A DNA stretch of 64,000 nucleotides from Colletes latitarsis. Its lineage: Eukaryota; Arthropoda; Insecta; Hymenoptera; Colletidae. Under the pieces are notes generated by a model. The model saw only the letters and a list, made by a program, of their open reading frames with translations. It ran no database searches and was not told the DNA's origin. The position numbers were made by a program, and so were the translations under genes. Location of the stretch: positions 11,313,672 through 11,377,671 of the forward strand of contig NC_135134.1 in assembly GCF_051014445.1 (NCBI RefSeq). The letters are read 5' to 3'. Every line of letters begins with the position of its first letter. Position 1 is the stretch's first letter. Shown here in pieces: positions 49,011 through 63,514 of the stretch.

Positions 49011-50303
49011 TCTGGCCAACAAGTATGCGAAAAATGTGAAGGTATGAGCTAGATGATGGCAAATACCAGACCCAACCCAGACATAACCGGCGTTATCCTG
49101 TAAAATATTACTCGCAACCAGGTTTAATTGACTATTACGCTGTGGTACCGCATTACTACGTGACCCAAACCTGAAAAAGCCCTGGAACTGGCCAACAAGT
49201 ATGCGAAAAATGCGAAAGTACGAGACAGATGAGCTCAAATCCCAGACCTAACCGAGACATAACCGGCGTTATCCCCTAAAATATTATTCGCAACCAGGTT
49301 TAAATGACTGTTTCGGTGTGGTACCGTATTACTACGTGATCCAACCCAGAAAAGGGCAAGGATCTGGCCATCAAGTATGCGAAAAATGCGAGAGTATGAG
49401 TCAGGTGCTTGCAAATACCAGAACTAACCCAGACATAACCAGCGTAATCCTCTAAAATATTAATCGGAAGCAGGTTTAATTGACTGTTTCGGTGTGGTAC
49501 CGCATTACTACGTGATCCAAACCATAAAAAGGCCGGGATCAGGACAACAAATATGCGAAAAATGCGAAAGTACGAGACAGATGAGCTCAAATCCCAGACC
49601 TAACCGAGACATAACCGGCGTTATCCTCTAAAATATTAAGCGCATCCAGGTTTAATTGACTGTTTCGGTGTGGTACCGCCTTTCCTACGTGATCCAAACC
49701 AGAAAAAGCCCTGGATCTGGTCAACAAGTATGCGAAAAATGCGGCGGTACGAGCCAGATGAGGGCAAATACCAGACCCAACCGAGACATAACTGACGTTA
49801 TCCTGTAAAATATTACTCGCAACCAGGTTTAATTGACTGTTACAGTGTGGTACCACATTACTACGTGACTCAAGTCAGAAAAAGCCCAGGATCTGGCCAA
49901 CAAGTATGTCAAAAATGCGAAAGTATGAGGAAGATGATTGGAAACACCAGACGTAACCCAGTTATAACTGGCATTATCCTCTAAAATATTAATCGCAACC
50001 AGGTTTAATTGACTGTTTCGCTGTGGTACCGCATTACTACGTGACCCAAACCAGAAAAAGCCCTGGAACTGGCCAACAAGTATGCGAAAAATGCGAAAGT
50101 ACGAGACAGATGAGCTCAAATCCCAGACCTAACCGAGACATAACCGGCGTTATCCCCTAAAATATTAATCGCAACCAGGTTTAAATGACTGTTTCGGTGT
50201 GGTACCGTATTACTACGCGATCCAAACCGGCAAAAGCCATGGATCTGGCCAACAAGTATGCGAAAAATGCGAAGGTACGAGCCAGATGGGGGCAAATACC
50301 AGA
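49010..50303 (+). repeat. 1.3-kb duplication, copy 2 (offset 6,860)
   Basis: This matches 42,150-43,443. Private changes include GCGTAATCC for GCGTTATCC and GCGGCGGTACG for GCGAAAGTACG. Confidence 0.9.
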
Positions 50304-51240
50304 CCCAACCGAGACATACCTGACGTTAACCTCTAAAATATTAATCGGAACCAGGTTTAATTGACTGTTTCGGTGTCGTACCACATTACTACCTGGTCCA
50401 ACCCGGAAAAAGGCAAGGATCTGACCATTCAAGTATGCGAAAAATGCGAAAATACGAGCCAGATGAGGGCAAATCCCAGGCCTAACCGAGACATAACCGG
50501 CGTTATCCTCTAAAATATTAATCGCAACCAGGTCTAATTGACTATTTCGCTGTGGTACCGTATTACTACGTGATCCAAACCTGAAATATCCCAGTATCTG
50601 GCCAACAAATATGCGAAAAATGCGAAAGTACGAGCCAGATGAGGGCAAATACAACACCTAACCCAGACATAACTGGCGTTGTCCTCTAAAACATTAACCG
50701 CAACCAGGTTTAATTGACTGTTTCGCTGTGGTACCGCATCACTACGTAATCCAAACCCATAAAACACCTGGGTCTGGCCAACAAGTATGCGAAAAATGCG
50801 AAAGTACGAGCCTGATGAGGGCAAATCCCAGACCTAACCGAGACATAACCGGCGTTATCCTCTAAAATATTAATCGGAACCAGGTTTAATTGACTGTTTC
50901 GGTGTGGTACCGCATGACTACGTGATCCAAACCGGCAAAAGCCATGGATCTGGCCAACAAGTATGCGAAAAATGCGAAGGTACGAGCCAGATGGGGGCAA
51001 ATACCAAACCCAACCGAGACATACCTGACGTTATCCTCTAAAATATTAATCGGAACCAGGTTTAATTGACTGTTTCGGTGTGGTACCGCATGACGACGTG
51101 ATCCAAACCGGCAAAAGCCATGGATCTGGCCAACAAGTATGCGAAAAAAGCGAAAGTACGAGCCAGATGGGGGCAAATCCCAGACCTAACCGAGACATAA
51201 CCAGCGTTATCCTCTACAATATTAATCGCAACCAGGTATA
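50303..51240 (+). repeat. Boundary zone between domains R1 and R2
   Basis: About five monomers of mixed type. The CCGGCAAAAGCCATGG unit occurs at 50,227, 50,932 and 51,108, the last two being a direct 176-bp tandem pair. After about 51,240 the R2 words AAAAACGCG, AAAAACGAG and CTACGGGATCC become frequent. The change is more gradual than at the L/R1 boundary. Confidence 0.72.
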
Positions 51241-52024
51241 ATTGTCTGTTTCGGTGTGGAACCACATTACTACGGGATCCAAACCAAAAAAAACCCTGGA
51301 TCTGGCCAACAAGTATGCGAAAAACGCGAAAGTATGAACCTGATGATTGCAATTACTAGAACTAACCCAGACATAAAAAGCGTTATCCTCTTAAATACTA
51401 ATCGGAACCAGCTTTCATTGACTGCTTCAGTGTGGTACCACATTACTACGGGATCCAAACCAGAAAAAACCCAGGATCTGGCCAACAAGTATGCGAAAAA
51501 CGAGAAAGTATGAGCCAGATGATTGCAAATACCGGACCTAACCCAGACAAAACCGGCGTTATCCTCTAAAATATTAATCGGAACCTGGTTTAATTGACTG
51601 TTTCGGTGTGGTACCGCATTACTACGTGATCCAAACCAGAAAAAACCCAGGATCTGGCCAACAAGAGTGCGAAAAACGTGAACATACGAGCCAGATAAGG
51701 GCAAATACCAGACCTAACCCATACATAACCGGCGTTATCCTTTAAAATATTTATCGCAACAGGTTTAATTGACTGTCTCGGTGTGGTACTGCATTACTGC
51801 GTGATCCAAACCTGAAAAAGCCCAGGATCTTGCCAACAAGTATGAGAAAAATGCGAAAGTACGAGCCAGATGAGGGCAAATACCAGACCTAACCCAGACA
51901 TAACCAGCGTTATCCTCCAAACTATTAAACGCAACCAGGTATAATTGTCTGTTTCGGTGTGGAACCACATTACTACGGGATCCAAACCAAAAAAAACCCT
52001 GGATCTGGCCAACAAGTATGCGAA
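51240..52024 (+). repeat. 785-bp duplication, copy 1 (offset 2,635)
   Basis: GTGGAACCACATTACTACGG occurs at 51,256 and 51,959 (703 bp, four monomers) and again 2,635 bp later at 53,891 and 54,594, with the same four monomers between. The copies separate after GCGAAAAACGCG (here) against GCGAAAAATGCG (there). Confidence 0.87.
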
Positions 52025-52240
52025 AAACGCGAAAGTATGAACCTGATGATTGCAATTACCAGAACTAACCCAGACATAACCAGCGTTATCCTCTTAAATA
52101 CTAATCGGAACCAGCTTTCATTGACTGTTTCAGTGTGGTACCACATTACTACGGGATCCGAACCAGAAAAAACCCAGGATCTGGCCAACAAGTATGCGAA
52201 AAACGAGAAAGTATGAGCCAGATGATTGCAAATACCAGAC

Positions 52241-53060
52241 CTAACCGAGACATAACCGGCGTTATCCTCTAAAATATTAATCGCAAACTGGTTTAATTGA
52301 CTCTATCGGTGTGGTACCGCATTACTACGTGACCGAAACCAGAAATATCCCAGGATCTGGCCAACTAGTATGCGAAAAATGCGAAAGTACGAGCCAGATG
52401 AGGGCAAATACCAGACCTAACCGAGACATAACCGGCGTTATCCTCTAAAATATTAATCGCAACAAGGTTTGATTGACAGTTTCGGTGTGGTACCGCATTA
52501 CTACGTGACCCAAACTAGAAAATCCCTGGATCTGGCCAACAAGTATGTGAAAAATGCGAAAGTACGAGCCAGTTGCGGGCAAGTACCAGACCTAACCCAG
52601 ACATAACCGGCGTTATCCTCTAAAATATTAACTGCAATCAGGTTAAATTGACTGTTTCGGTGTGGCACCACATTACTACGGGATCCAAACCAGGAAAAAC
52701 CCAGGATCTGGCCAACAAGTGTGCGAAAAACGCGAAAGTATGAGCCAGATGATTGCAAATACCAGAACTAACCCAGCCATAACCAGCGTTATCCTCTAAA
52801 ATACTATTCGGAACCAGCTTTTATTGACTGTTTCAGTGTGGTACCGCATTACTACGTGATCCAAACCAGAAAAAACCCAGGATCTGGCCAACAAGAGTGC
52901 GAAAAACGTGAACATACGAGCCAGATAAGGGCAAATACCAGACCTAACCCATACATAACCGGCGCTATCCTTTAAAATATTAATCGCACCAGGTTTAATT
53001 GACTGTCTCGGTGTGGTACTGCATTACTGCGTGATCCAAACCAGAAAAAGCCCAGGATCT
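52241..53060 (+). repeat. R2 cassette with AGAAAATCCCTGG monomer, copy 1 of 4
   Basis: Order: TTGACTCTATCGG unit with GACCGAAACCAGAAATATC, then the 3-bp-shorter AGAAAATCCCTGG unit, then a GTGGCACCACATTACTACGG unit, then GCGAAAAACGTGAACATACG. It recurs at about 55,052, at 58,260 (lacking the first monomer) and at 60,680. Offsets are 2,811, 2,990 and 2,634 bp, which are 16, 17 and 15 monomers. Confidence 0.85.
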
Positions 53061-53874
53061 TGCCAACAAGTATGCGAAAAACGCGAAAGTACGAGCCACA
53101 TGAGAGCAAATCCCAGACCTAACCGAGACATAACCAGCGTTATCCTCTACAATATTAATCGCAACCAGGTTTAGTTGACTGTTTCAGTGTGGTACCGCAT
53201 TACTACGTGATCCAAACCAGAAAAAACCCAGGATCTGGCCAACAAGTGTGCGAAAAACGTGAACATACGATCCAGATAAGGGCAAATACCAGACCTAACC
53301 CAGCCATAACCGGTGTTATCCTTTAAAATATTAATCGCATCAGGTTTAATTGACTGTCTCGGTGTGGTACTGCATTACTGCGTGATCCAAACCAGAAAAA
53401 GCCCAGGATCTTGCCAACAAGTATGCGAAAAATGCGAAAATACGAGCCAGATGAGTGCAAATACAACACCTAACCGAGACATAACCGGCGTTATCCTCTA
53501 AAATATTAATCGCAACCAGGTTTAATTGACTGTTTCGTTGCGGTACTGCATTACTACGTGATCCAAACCAGAAAAAGGCCAGGCTCTGGCCAACAAGTAT
53601 GCGAAAAACGCGAAAGTACCAGCCACATGAGAGCAAATCCCAGACCTAACCGAGACATAACCGGCGTTATCCTCTAAAATATTAATCGCAACCAGGTTTA
53701 ATTGACTGTTTCGGAGTGGTACCGCATTACTACGTGATCCAAACCAGAAAAAGGCCAGGCTCTGTCCAACAAGTATGAGCAAATGCGAAAGTATGTGCCA
53801 GATAATTGCAAATACCAGAACTAACCCATACGTAACCAGCGTAATCCTATAAAATATTAGTCGCAACCAGGTTT

Positions 53875-54659
53875 AATTGTCTGTTTCGGTGTGGAACCAC
53901 ATTACTACGGGATCCAAACCAAAAAAAACCATGGATCTGGCCAACAAGTATGCGAAAAACGCGAAAGTATGAACCTGATGATTGCAATTACCAGAACTAA
54001 CCCAGACATAACCAGCGTTATCCTCTTAAATACTAATCGGAACCAGCTTTCATTGACTGTTTCAGTGTGGTACCACATTACTACGGGATCCAAACCAGAA
54101 AAAACCCAGGATCTGGCCAACAAGTATGCGAAAAACGAGAAAGTATGAGCCAGATGATTGCAAATACCAGACCTAACCCAGACAAAACCGGCGTTATCCT
54201 CTAAAATATTAATCGGAACCAGGTTTAATTGACTGTTTCGGTGTGGTACCGCATTACTACGTGATCCAAACCAGAAAAAACCCAGGATCTGGCCAACAAG
54301 AGTGCGAAAAACGTGAACATACGAGCCAGATAAGGGCAAATACCAGACCTAACCCATACATAACCGGCGTTATCCTTTAAAATATTTATCGCAACAGGTT
54401 TAATTGTTTGTCTCGGTGTGGTACTGCATTACTGCGTGATCCAAACCTGAAAAAGCCCAGGATCTTGCCAACAAGTATGAGAAAAATGCGAAAGTACGAG
54501 CCAGATGAGGGCAAATACCAGACCTAACCCAGACATTACCAGCGTTATCCTCCAAACTATTAAACGCAACCAGGTATAATTGTCTGTTTCGGTGTGGAAC
54601 CACATTACTACGGGATCCAAACCAAAAAAAACCCTGGATCTGGCCAACAAGTATGCGAA
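53875..54659 (+). repeat. 785-bp duplication, copy 2 (offset 2,635)
   Basis: This matches 51,240-52,024. A further single copy of the GGAACCACATTACTACGG unit lies at 61,801. Confidence 0.87.
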
Positions 54660-55051
54660 AAATGCGAAAGTACGAGACAGATCAGGGCAAATACCAGACC
54701 TAACCCAGACATAGCCGGCGTTATCCTCTAAAATATTAATCGCAACCAGGTTTAATTGACTGTTTCAGTGTGGAGTCACATTACTACGGGATCCAAACAA
54801 GAAAAAACCCAGGATCTGGCCAACAAGTATGCGAAAAACTCGAAAGTATGAGCCAGATGATTGCAAATACCAGACATAACCGAGACATATCCAGCGTTAT
54901 CCACTAGAATATTATTCGCAACCAGGTTTAATTGACTGTTTCGGTGTGGTACCGCATTACTACGTGATCCAAACCAGAAAAGGGCCAGGCTCTGTCCAAC
55001 AAGTATGAGAAAAATGCGAAAGTATGTGCCAGATGATTGCAAATACCAGAA

Positions 55052-55870
55052 CTAACCGAGACATAACCGGCGTTATCCTCTAAAATATTAATCGCAAACA
55101 GGTTTAATTGACTCTATCGGTGTGGTACCGCATTACTACGTGACCGAAACCAGAAATATCTCAGGATCTGGCCAACTAGTATGCGAAAAATGCGAAAGTA
55201 CGAGCCAGATGAGGGCAAATACCAGACCTAACCGAGACATAACCGGCGTTATCCTCTAAAATATTAATCGCAACAAGGTTTAATTGACAGTTTCGGTGTG
55301 GTACCGCATTACTACGTGACCCAAACCAGAAAATCCCTGGATCTGGCCAACAAGTATGTGAAAAATGCGAAAGTACGAGCCAGATGCGGGCAAGTACCAG
55401 ACCTAACCCAGACATAACCGGCGTTATCCTCTAAAATATTAACCGCAACCAGGTTAAATTGACTGTTTCGGTGTGGCACCACATTACTACGGGATCCAAA
55501 CCAGGAAAAACCCAGGATCTGGCCAACAAGTGTGCGAAAAACGCGAAAGTATGAGCCAGATGATTGCAAATACCAGAATTAACCCAGCCATAACCGGCGT
55601 TATCCTCTAAAATACTATTCGGAACCAGCTTTTATTGACTGTTTCAGTGTGGTACCGCATTACTACGTGATCCAAACCAGAAAAAACCCAGGATCTGGCC
55701 AACAAGAGTGCGAAAAACGTGAACATACGAGCCAGATAAGGGCAAATACCAGACCTAACCCATTCATAACCGGCGTTATCCTTTAAAATATTTATCGCAA
55801 CAGGTTTAATTGACTGTCTCGGTGTGGTACTGCATTACTGCGTGATCCAAACCAGAAAAAGCCCAGGATC
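55052..55870 (+). repeat. R2 cassette with AGAAAATCCCTGG monomer, copy 2 of 4
   Basis: This has the same ordered monomers as 52,241. The AGAAAATCCCTGG unit is near 55,328. The following CTGTCTCGG units at 55,816 and 55,990 form an extra tandem pair absent from copy 1. Confidence 0.85.
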
Positions 55871-56689
55871 TTGCCAACAAGTATGCGAAAAATGCGAAAA
55901 TACGATCGAGATAAGGGCAAATACCAGACCTAACCCAGCCATAACCAGTGTTATCCTTTAAAATATTAATCGCACCAGGTTTAATTGACTGTCTCGGTGT
56001 GGTACTGCATTACTGCGTGATCCAAACCAGAAAAAGCCCAGGATCTTGCCAACAAGTATGCGAAAAATGCGAAAGTACGAGCCACATAAGAGCAAATCCC
56101 AGACCTAACCGAGACATAACCAGCGTTATCCTCTACAATATTAATCGCAACCAGGTTTAGATGACTGTTTCAGTGTGGTACCGCATTACTACGTGATCCA
56201 AACCAGAAAAAACCCAGGATCTGGCCAACAAGTGTGCGAAAAACGTGAACATACGATCCAGATAAGGGCAAATACCAGACCTAACCCAGCCATAACCGGT
56301 GTTATCCTTTAAAATATTAATCGCATCTGGTTTAATTGACTGTCTCGGTGTGGTACTGCATTACTGCGTGATCCAAACCAGAAAAAGCCCAGGATCTTGC
56401 CAACAAGTATGCGAAAAATGCGAAAATACGAGCCAGATGAGTGCAAATACAACACCTAACCGAGACATAACCGGCGTTATCCTCTAAAATATTGATCGCA
56501 ACCAGGTTTAATTGACTGTTTCGTTGCGGTACTGCATTACTACGTGATCCAAACCAGAAAAAGGCCAGGCTCTGGCCAACAAGTATGCGAAAAACGCGAA
56601 AGTACCAGCCACATGAGAGCAAATCCCAGACCTAACCGAGACATAACCGGCGTTATCCTCTAAAATATTAATCGCAACCAGGTTTAATT

Positions 56690-57140
56690 GACTGTTTCAG
56701 TGTGGAGTCACATTACTACGGGATCCAAACCAGAAAAAACCCAGGATCTGGCCAACAAGTATGCGAAAAACTCGAAAGTATGAGCCAGATGATTGCAAAT
56801 ACCAGACATAACCGAGACATATCCAGCGTTATCCTCTTGAATATTATTCGCAACCAGGTTTAATTGACTGTTTCGGTGTGGTACCGCATTACTACGTGAT
56901 CCAAACCAGGATTGGCCCTGGATCCGGCCAAAAAATATGCGAAAAATGCGAAACTACGAGCCAGATGGGGGCAAATACCAGACCTAACCGAGACATAACC
57001 GGCGTTATCCTCTAAAATATTAATCGCAACAAGGTTTAATTGACTGTTTCGGTGTGGTACCGCATTACTACGTGATCCAAACCAGAAAAGGGCCAGGCTC
57101 TGTCCAACAAGTATGAGAAAAATGCGAAAGTATGAGCCAG
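56690..57140 (+). repeat. 450-bp duplication with ATTGGCCCTGG unit, copy 1 (offset 5,449)
   Basis: Private words GTGTGGAGTCACATTACTACG, CCAGGATTGGCCCTGG with GGATCCGGCC, and AAGGGCCAGGCTCTGTCC recur 5,449 bp (31 monomers) later. ATTGGCCCTGG is at 56,911 and 62,360. Weaker similarity at the same offset continues to the CTCTAAAATATATATCGC unit (57,361 and 62,810). Confidence 0.85.
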
Positions 57141-57714
57141 ATGATTGCAAATACTAGAACTAACCCAGACATAACCGGCGTTATCCTCCAAAATATTAAT
57201 CGGAGCCAGGTTTAATTGACGGTTTCAGTGTAGTACCACATTACTACGTGGTCCTAGCCAGAAAAAGCCCAGGATCTGACCATTCAAGTATGCGAAAAAT
57301 GCGAAAGTACGGGCCAGATGATTGCAAATAGCAGAACTAACCCAGACATAACTGGCGTGATACTCTAAAATATATATCGCAACCAAGTTTAATTGACTGT
57401 TTCGGTGTGGTACCACATTAATACGTGATCCCAACCTGAAAAAAGCCAGGATCTGGCCAACAAGAATGCGAAAAATGCGAAAGTATGAGCTAGATGATGG
57501 CAAATACCAGACCTCACCCAGACATAACCGGCGTTATCCTCTAAAATAAAAATAGGAACCAGGTTTAATAGACTATTTCAGTGTGGTACCACATTAATAC
57601 GTGATCCAAACCAGAAACAACCCAGGATCTGGCCAACAAGTATGCGATAAATGCAAAAGTACGAGCCAGATGCGGGCAAGTACCAGACCTAACCCAGACA
57701 TAACCGGCGTTATC

Positions 57715-58090
57715 CTCTAAAATATTATTCGCAACCAGGTTTGATTGACTGTTTCGGTGTGGTACGACATTACTACGTGATCCAAACCAGAAAAAACGCA
57801 GGATCTCGCCAACAAGAATGCGAATAATGCGAAAGTACGAGCCATATGAGGGCAAATACCAGACCTGACCGAGACATAACCGGCGTTATCCTCCAAAATA
57901 TTAATCGCAGCCAGGTTTAATAGACGGTTTCAGTGTAGTACCACGTTACTACGTGGTCCTAGCCAGAAAAAGGCCAGGATCTGACCATTCAAGTATGCGA
58001 AAAATGCGAAAGTATGAGCTGGATGATGGCAAATACCAGACCTCACCCAGACATAACCGGCGTTATCCTCTAAAATAAAAATCGGAACCA
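57715..58090 (+). repeat. 375-bp duplication, copy 1 (offset 5,800)
   Basis: The words GTGGTACGACATTACTACG, AACGCAGGATCTCGCC, AAGAATGCGAATAATGCG and CTCTAAAATAAAAATCGG recur 5,800 bp (33 monomers) later. Confidence 0.83.
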
Positions 58091-58259
58091 GGTTTAATTG
58101 ACTATTTCAGTGTGGTACCACATTAATACGTGATCCAAACCAGAAACAACCCAGGATCTGGCCAACAAGTATGCGAAAAATGCAAAGGTACGAGCCAGAT
58201 GAGGGCAAATCCCAGACCTAACCGAGACATAACCTGCGTTACCCTCTAAAATATTTATC

Positions 58260-58860
58260 GCAACAAGGTTTAATTGACAGTTTCGGTGTGGTACCGCATT
58301 ACTACGTGACCCAAACCAGAAAATCCCTGGATCTGGCCAACAAGTACGTGAAAAATGCGAAAGTACGAGCCAGATGCGGGCAAGTACCAGACCTAACCCA
58401 GACATAACCGGCGTTATCCTCTAAAATATTAACCGCAACCAGGTTAAATTGACTGTTTCGGTGTGGCACCACATTACTACGGGATCCAAACCAGGAAAAA
58501 CCCAGGATCTGGCCAACAAGTGTGCGAAAAACGCGAAAGTATGAGCCAGATGATTGCAAATACCAGAACTAACCCAGCCATAACCAGCGTTATCCTCTAA
58601 AATACTATTCGGAACCAGCTTTTATTGACTGTTTCAGTGTGGTACCGCATTACTACGTGATCCAAACCAGAAAAAACCCAGGATCTGGCCAACAAGAGTG
58701 CGAAAAACGTGAACATACGATCCAGATAAGGGCAAATACCAGACTTAACCCAGCCATAACCGGTGTTATCCTTTAAAATATTAATCGCATCAGGTTTAAT
58801 TGACTGTCTCGGTGCGGTACTGCATTACTGCGTGATCAAAACCAGAAAAAGCCCAGGATC
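58260..58860 (+). repeat. R2 cassette with AGAAAATCCCTGG monomer, copy 3 of 4
   Basis: It starts directly at the CAACAAGGTTTAATTGACAG unit; the TTGACTCTATCGG monomer is missing. The AGAAAATCCCTGG word is near 58,318. Confidence 0.85.
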
Positions 58861-60679
58861 TTGCCAACAAGTATGCGAAAAACGCGAAAGTACGAGCCAC
58901 GTGAGAGCAAATCCCAGACCTAACCGAGACATAACCAGCGTTATCCTCTACAATATTAATCGCAACCAGGTTTAGTTGACTGTTTCAGTGTGGTACCGCA
59001 TTACTACGTGATCCAAACCAGAAAAAACCCAGGATCTTGCCAACAAGTATGCGAAAAACGCGAAAGTACGAGCCACATGAGAGCAAATCCCAGACCTAAC
59101 CGAGACATAACCAGCGTTATCCTCTACAATATTAATCGCAACCAGGTTTAGTTGACTGTTTCAGTGTGGTACCGCATTACTACGTGATCCAAACCAGAAA
59201 AAACCCAGGATCTGGACAACAAGAGTGCGAAAAACGTGAACATACGAGCCAGATAAGGGCAAATACCAGACCTAACCCATACATAACCGGCGTTATCCTA
59301 TAAAATATTTATCGCAACAGGTTTAATTGACTGTCTCGGTGTGGTACTGCATTACTGCGTGATCCAAACCAGAAAAAGCCCAGGATCTTGCCAACAAGTA
59401 TGCGAAAAATGCGAAAATACGATCCAGATAAGGGCAAATACCAGACCTAACCCAGCCATAACCAGTGTTATCCTTTAAAATATTAATCGCACCAGGTTTA
59501 ATTGACTGTCTCTGTGCGGTACTGCATTACTGCGTGATCCAAACCAGAAAAAGCCCAGGATCTTGCCAACAAGTATGCGAAAAACGCGAAAGTACGAGCC
59601 ACATGAGAGCAAATCCCAGACCTAACCGAGACATAACCAGCGTTATCCTCTACAATATTAATCGCAACCAGGTTTAGTTGACTGTTTCAGTGTGGTACCG
59701 CATTACTACGTGATCCAAACCAGAAAAAACCCAGGATCTGGCCAACAAGTGTGCGAAAAACGTGAACATACGATCCAGATAAGGGCAAATACCAGACTTA
59801 ACCCAGCCATAACCGGTGTTATCCTTTAAAATATTAATCGCATCAGGTTTAATTAACTGTCTCGGTGTGGTACTGCATTACTGCGTGATCCAAACCAGAA
59901 AAAGCCCAGGATCTGGCCAACAAGTGTGCGAAAAACGTGAACATACGATCCAGATAAGGGCAAATACCAGACTTAACCCAGCCATAACCGGCGTTATCCT
60001 CTAAAATATTAATCGCAACCAGGTTTAATTGACTGTTTCGTTGCGGTACTGCTTTACTACGTGATCCAAACCAGAAAAAGGCCAGGCTCTGGCCAACAAG
60101 TATGCGAAAAACGCGAAAGTACCAGCCACATGAGAGCAAATCCCAGACCTAACCGAGACATAACCGGCGTTATCCTCTAAAATATTAATCGCAACCAGGT
60201 TTAATTGACTGTTTCGGAGTGGTACCGCATTACTACGTGATCCAAACCAGAAAAGGGCCAGGCTCTGTCCAACAAGTATGAGAAAAATGCGAAAGAATGT
60301 GCCAGATGATTGCAAATACCAGAACTAACCTAAACATAACCGGCGTTATCCTCTAAAATATTATTCGCAACCAGGTTTAATTGACTGTTTCGGTGTGGTA
60401 CGTCATTACTACGTGATCCAAACCAGGAAAAACGCAGGATCTCGCCAACAAGTATGGAAAAATGCGAAAGTACGGGCCAGATGATTGCAAATAGCAGAAC
60501 TAACCCAGACATAACTGGCGTGATACTCTAAAATATATATCGCAACCAAGTTTAATTGACTGTTTCAGTGTGGTACCACATTACTACGGGATCCAAACCA
60601 GAAAAAACCCAGGATCTGGCCAACAAGTATGCGAAAAACGAGAAAGTATGAGCCAGATGGTTGCAAATACCAGACCTAA

Positions 60680-61440
60680 CCGAGACATAACCGGCGTTAT
60701 CCTCTAAAATATTAATCGCAAACAGGTTTAATTTACTCTATCGGTGTGGTACCGCATTACTACGTGACCGAAACCAGAAATATCCCAGGATCTGGCCAAC
60801 TAGTATGCGAAAAATGCGAAAGTACGAGCCAGATGAGGGCAAATACCAGACCTAACCGAGACATAACCGGCGTTATCCTCTAAAATATTAATCGCAACAA
60901 GGTTTAATTGGCAGTTTCGGTGTGGTACCGCATTACTACGTGACCCAAACCAGAAAATCCCTGGATCTGGCCAACAAGTATGTGAAAAATGCGAAAGTAC
61001 GAGCCAGATGCGGGCAAGTACCAGACCTAACCCAGACATAACCGGCGTTAGCCTCTAAAATATTAACCGCAACCAGGTTAAATTGACTGTTTCGGTGTGG
61101 CACCACATTACTACGGGATCCAAACCAGGAAAAACCCAGGATCTGGCCAACAAGTGTGCGAAAAACGCGAAAGTATGAGCCAGATGATTGCAAATACCAG
61201 AACTAACCCAGCCATAACCAGCGTTATCCTCTAAAATACTATTCGGAACCAGCTTTTATTGACTGTTTCAGTGTGGTACCGCATTACTACGTGATCCAAA
61301 CCAGAAAAAACCCAGGATCTGGCCAACAAGAGTGCGAAAAACGTGAACATACGAGCCAGATAAGGGCAAATACCAGACCTAACCCAGCCATAACCAGTGT
61401 TATCCTTTAAAATATTAATCGCACCAGGTTTAATTGACTG
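60680..61440 (+). repeat. R2 cassette with AGAAAATCCCTGG monomer, copy 4 of 4
   Basis: This is a complete copy including TTTACTCTATCGG with GACCGAAACCAGAAATATC near 60,770 and AGAAAATCCCTGG near 60,952. Confidence 0.85.
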
Positions 61441-62138
61441 TCTCGGTGTGGTACTGCATTACTGCGTGATCCAAACCAGAAAAAGCCCAGGATCTTGCCA
61501 ACAAGTATGCGAAAAACGCGAAAGTACGAGCCACATGAGAGCAAATCCCAGACCTAACCGAGACAAAACCAGGGTTATCCTCTACAATATTAATCGCAAC
61601 CAGGTTTAGTTGACTGTTTCAGTGTGGTACCGCATTACTACGTGATCCAAACCAGAAAAAGGCCAGGCTCTGTCCAACAAGTATGAGCAAATGCGAAAGT
61701 ATGTGCCAGATAATTGCAAATACCAGAACTAACCCATACGTAACCAGCGTTATCCTCCAAAATATTAGTCGCAACCAGGTTTAATTGTCTGTTTCGGTGT
61801 GGAACCACATTACTACGGGATCCAAACCAAAAAAAACCCTGGATATGGCCAACAAGTATGCGAAAAACGCGAAAGTATGAGCCAGATGATTGCAAATACC
61901 AGAACTAACCCAGACATATCCAGCGTTATCCTCTTAAATACTAATCGGAAACAGCTTTCATTGACTGTTTCAGTGTGGTACCACATTACTACGTGATCCA
62001 AACCAGAAGAAACCCAGGATCTTGCCAACAAGTATGCGAAAAATGCGAAAGTACGAGACAGATCAGGGCAAATACCAGACCTAACCCAGACATAGCCGGC
62101 GTTATCCTCTAAAATATTAATCGCAACCAGGTTTAATT

Positions 62139-62589
62139 GACTGTTTCAGTGTGGAGTCACATTACTACGGGCTCCAAACCAGAAAAAACCCAGGATCTGG
62201 CCAACAAGTATGCGAAAAACTCGAAAGTATGAGCCAGATGATTGCAAATACCAGACATAAGCGAGACATATCCAGCGTTATCCTCTTGAATATTATTCGC
62301 AACCAGGTTTAATTGACTGTTTCGGTGTGGTACCGCATTACTACGTGATCCGAACCAGGATTGGCCCTGGATCCGGCCAACAAATATGCGAAAAATGCGA
62401 AACTACGAGCCAGATGAGGGCAAATACCAGACCTAACCGAGACATAACCGGCGTTATCCTCTAAAATATTAATCGCAACAAGGTTTAATTGACTGTTTCG
62501 GTGTGGTACCGCATGACTACGTGATCCAAACCAGAAAAGGGCCAGGCTCTGTCCAACAAGTATGAGAAAAATGCGAAAGTATGTGCCAG
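62139..62589 (+). repeat. 450-bp duplication with ATTGGCCCTGG unit, copy 2 (offset 5,449)
   Basis: This matches 56,690-57,140 with a few substitutions such as ATCCGAACCAGG for ATCCAAACCAGG. Confidence 0.85.
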
Positions 62590-63514
62590 ATGATTGCAAA
62601 TACCAGAACTAACCTAAACATAACCGGCGTTATCCTCTAAAATATTATTCGCAACCAGGTTTAATTGACTGTTTCGGTGTGGTACGTCATTACTACGTGA
62701 TCCAAACCAGAAAAAACGCAGGATCTCGCCAACAAGTATGGAAAAATGCGAAAGTACGGGCCAGATGATTGCAAATAGCAGAACTAACCCAGACATAACT
62801 GGCGTGATACTCTAAAATATATATCGCAACCAAGTTTAATTGACTGTTTCGGTGTGGTACCACATTAATACATGATCCCAACCTGAAAAAAGCCAGGATC
62901 TGGCCAACAAGAATGCGAAAAATGCGAAAGTACGAGCCATATGATTGCAAATACCAGAACTGACCCAAACATAACCGGCGTTATCCTCTAAAATATTAAC
63001 CGCAACCAGGTCAAATTGACTATTTCGGTGTGGGACTACATTAATACGGGATCCAAACCAGGAAAAACCCAGGATCTGGCCAACAAGTATGCGAAAAATG
63101 CGAAAGTATGAGCCAGATGATTGCAAATACTAGAACTAACCCAGACATAACCGGCGTTATCCTCCAAAATATTAATCGGAGCCAGGTTTAATTGACGGTT
63201 TCAGTGTAGTACCACATTACTACGTGGTCCTAGCCAGAAAAAGCCCAGGATCTGACCATTCAAGTATGCGAAAAATGCGAAAGTATGAGCTAGATGATGG
63301 CAAGTACCAGACCTAACCCAGACATAACCGGCGTTATCCTCTAAAATATTATTCGCAACCAGGTTTAACTGACTGTTTCAGTGTGGAGTCACATTACTAC
63401 GGGATCCAAACCAGAAAAAACCCAGGATCTGGCCAACAAGTATGCGAAAAACGCGAAAGTGTGAGCCAGATGATTGCAAATACCTGAACTTACCCAGACA
63501 TAACCGGCGTTATC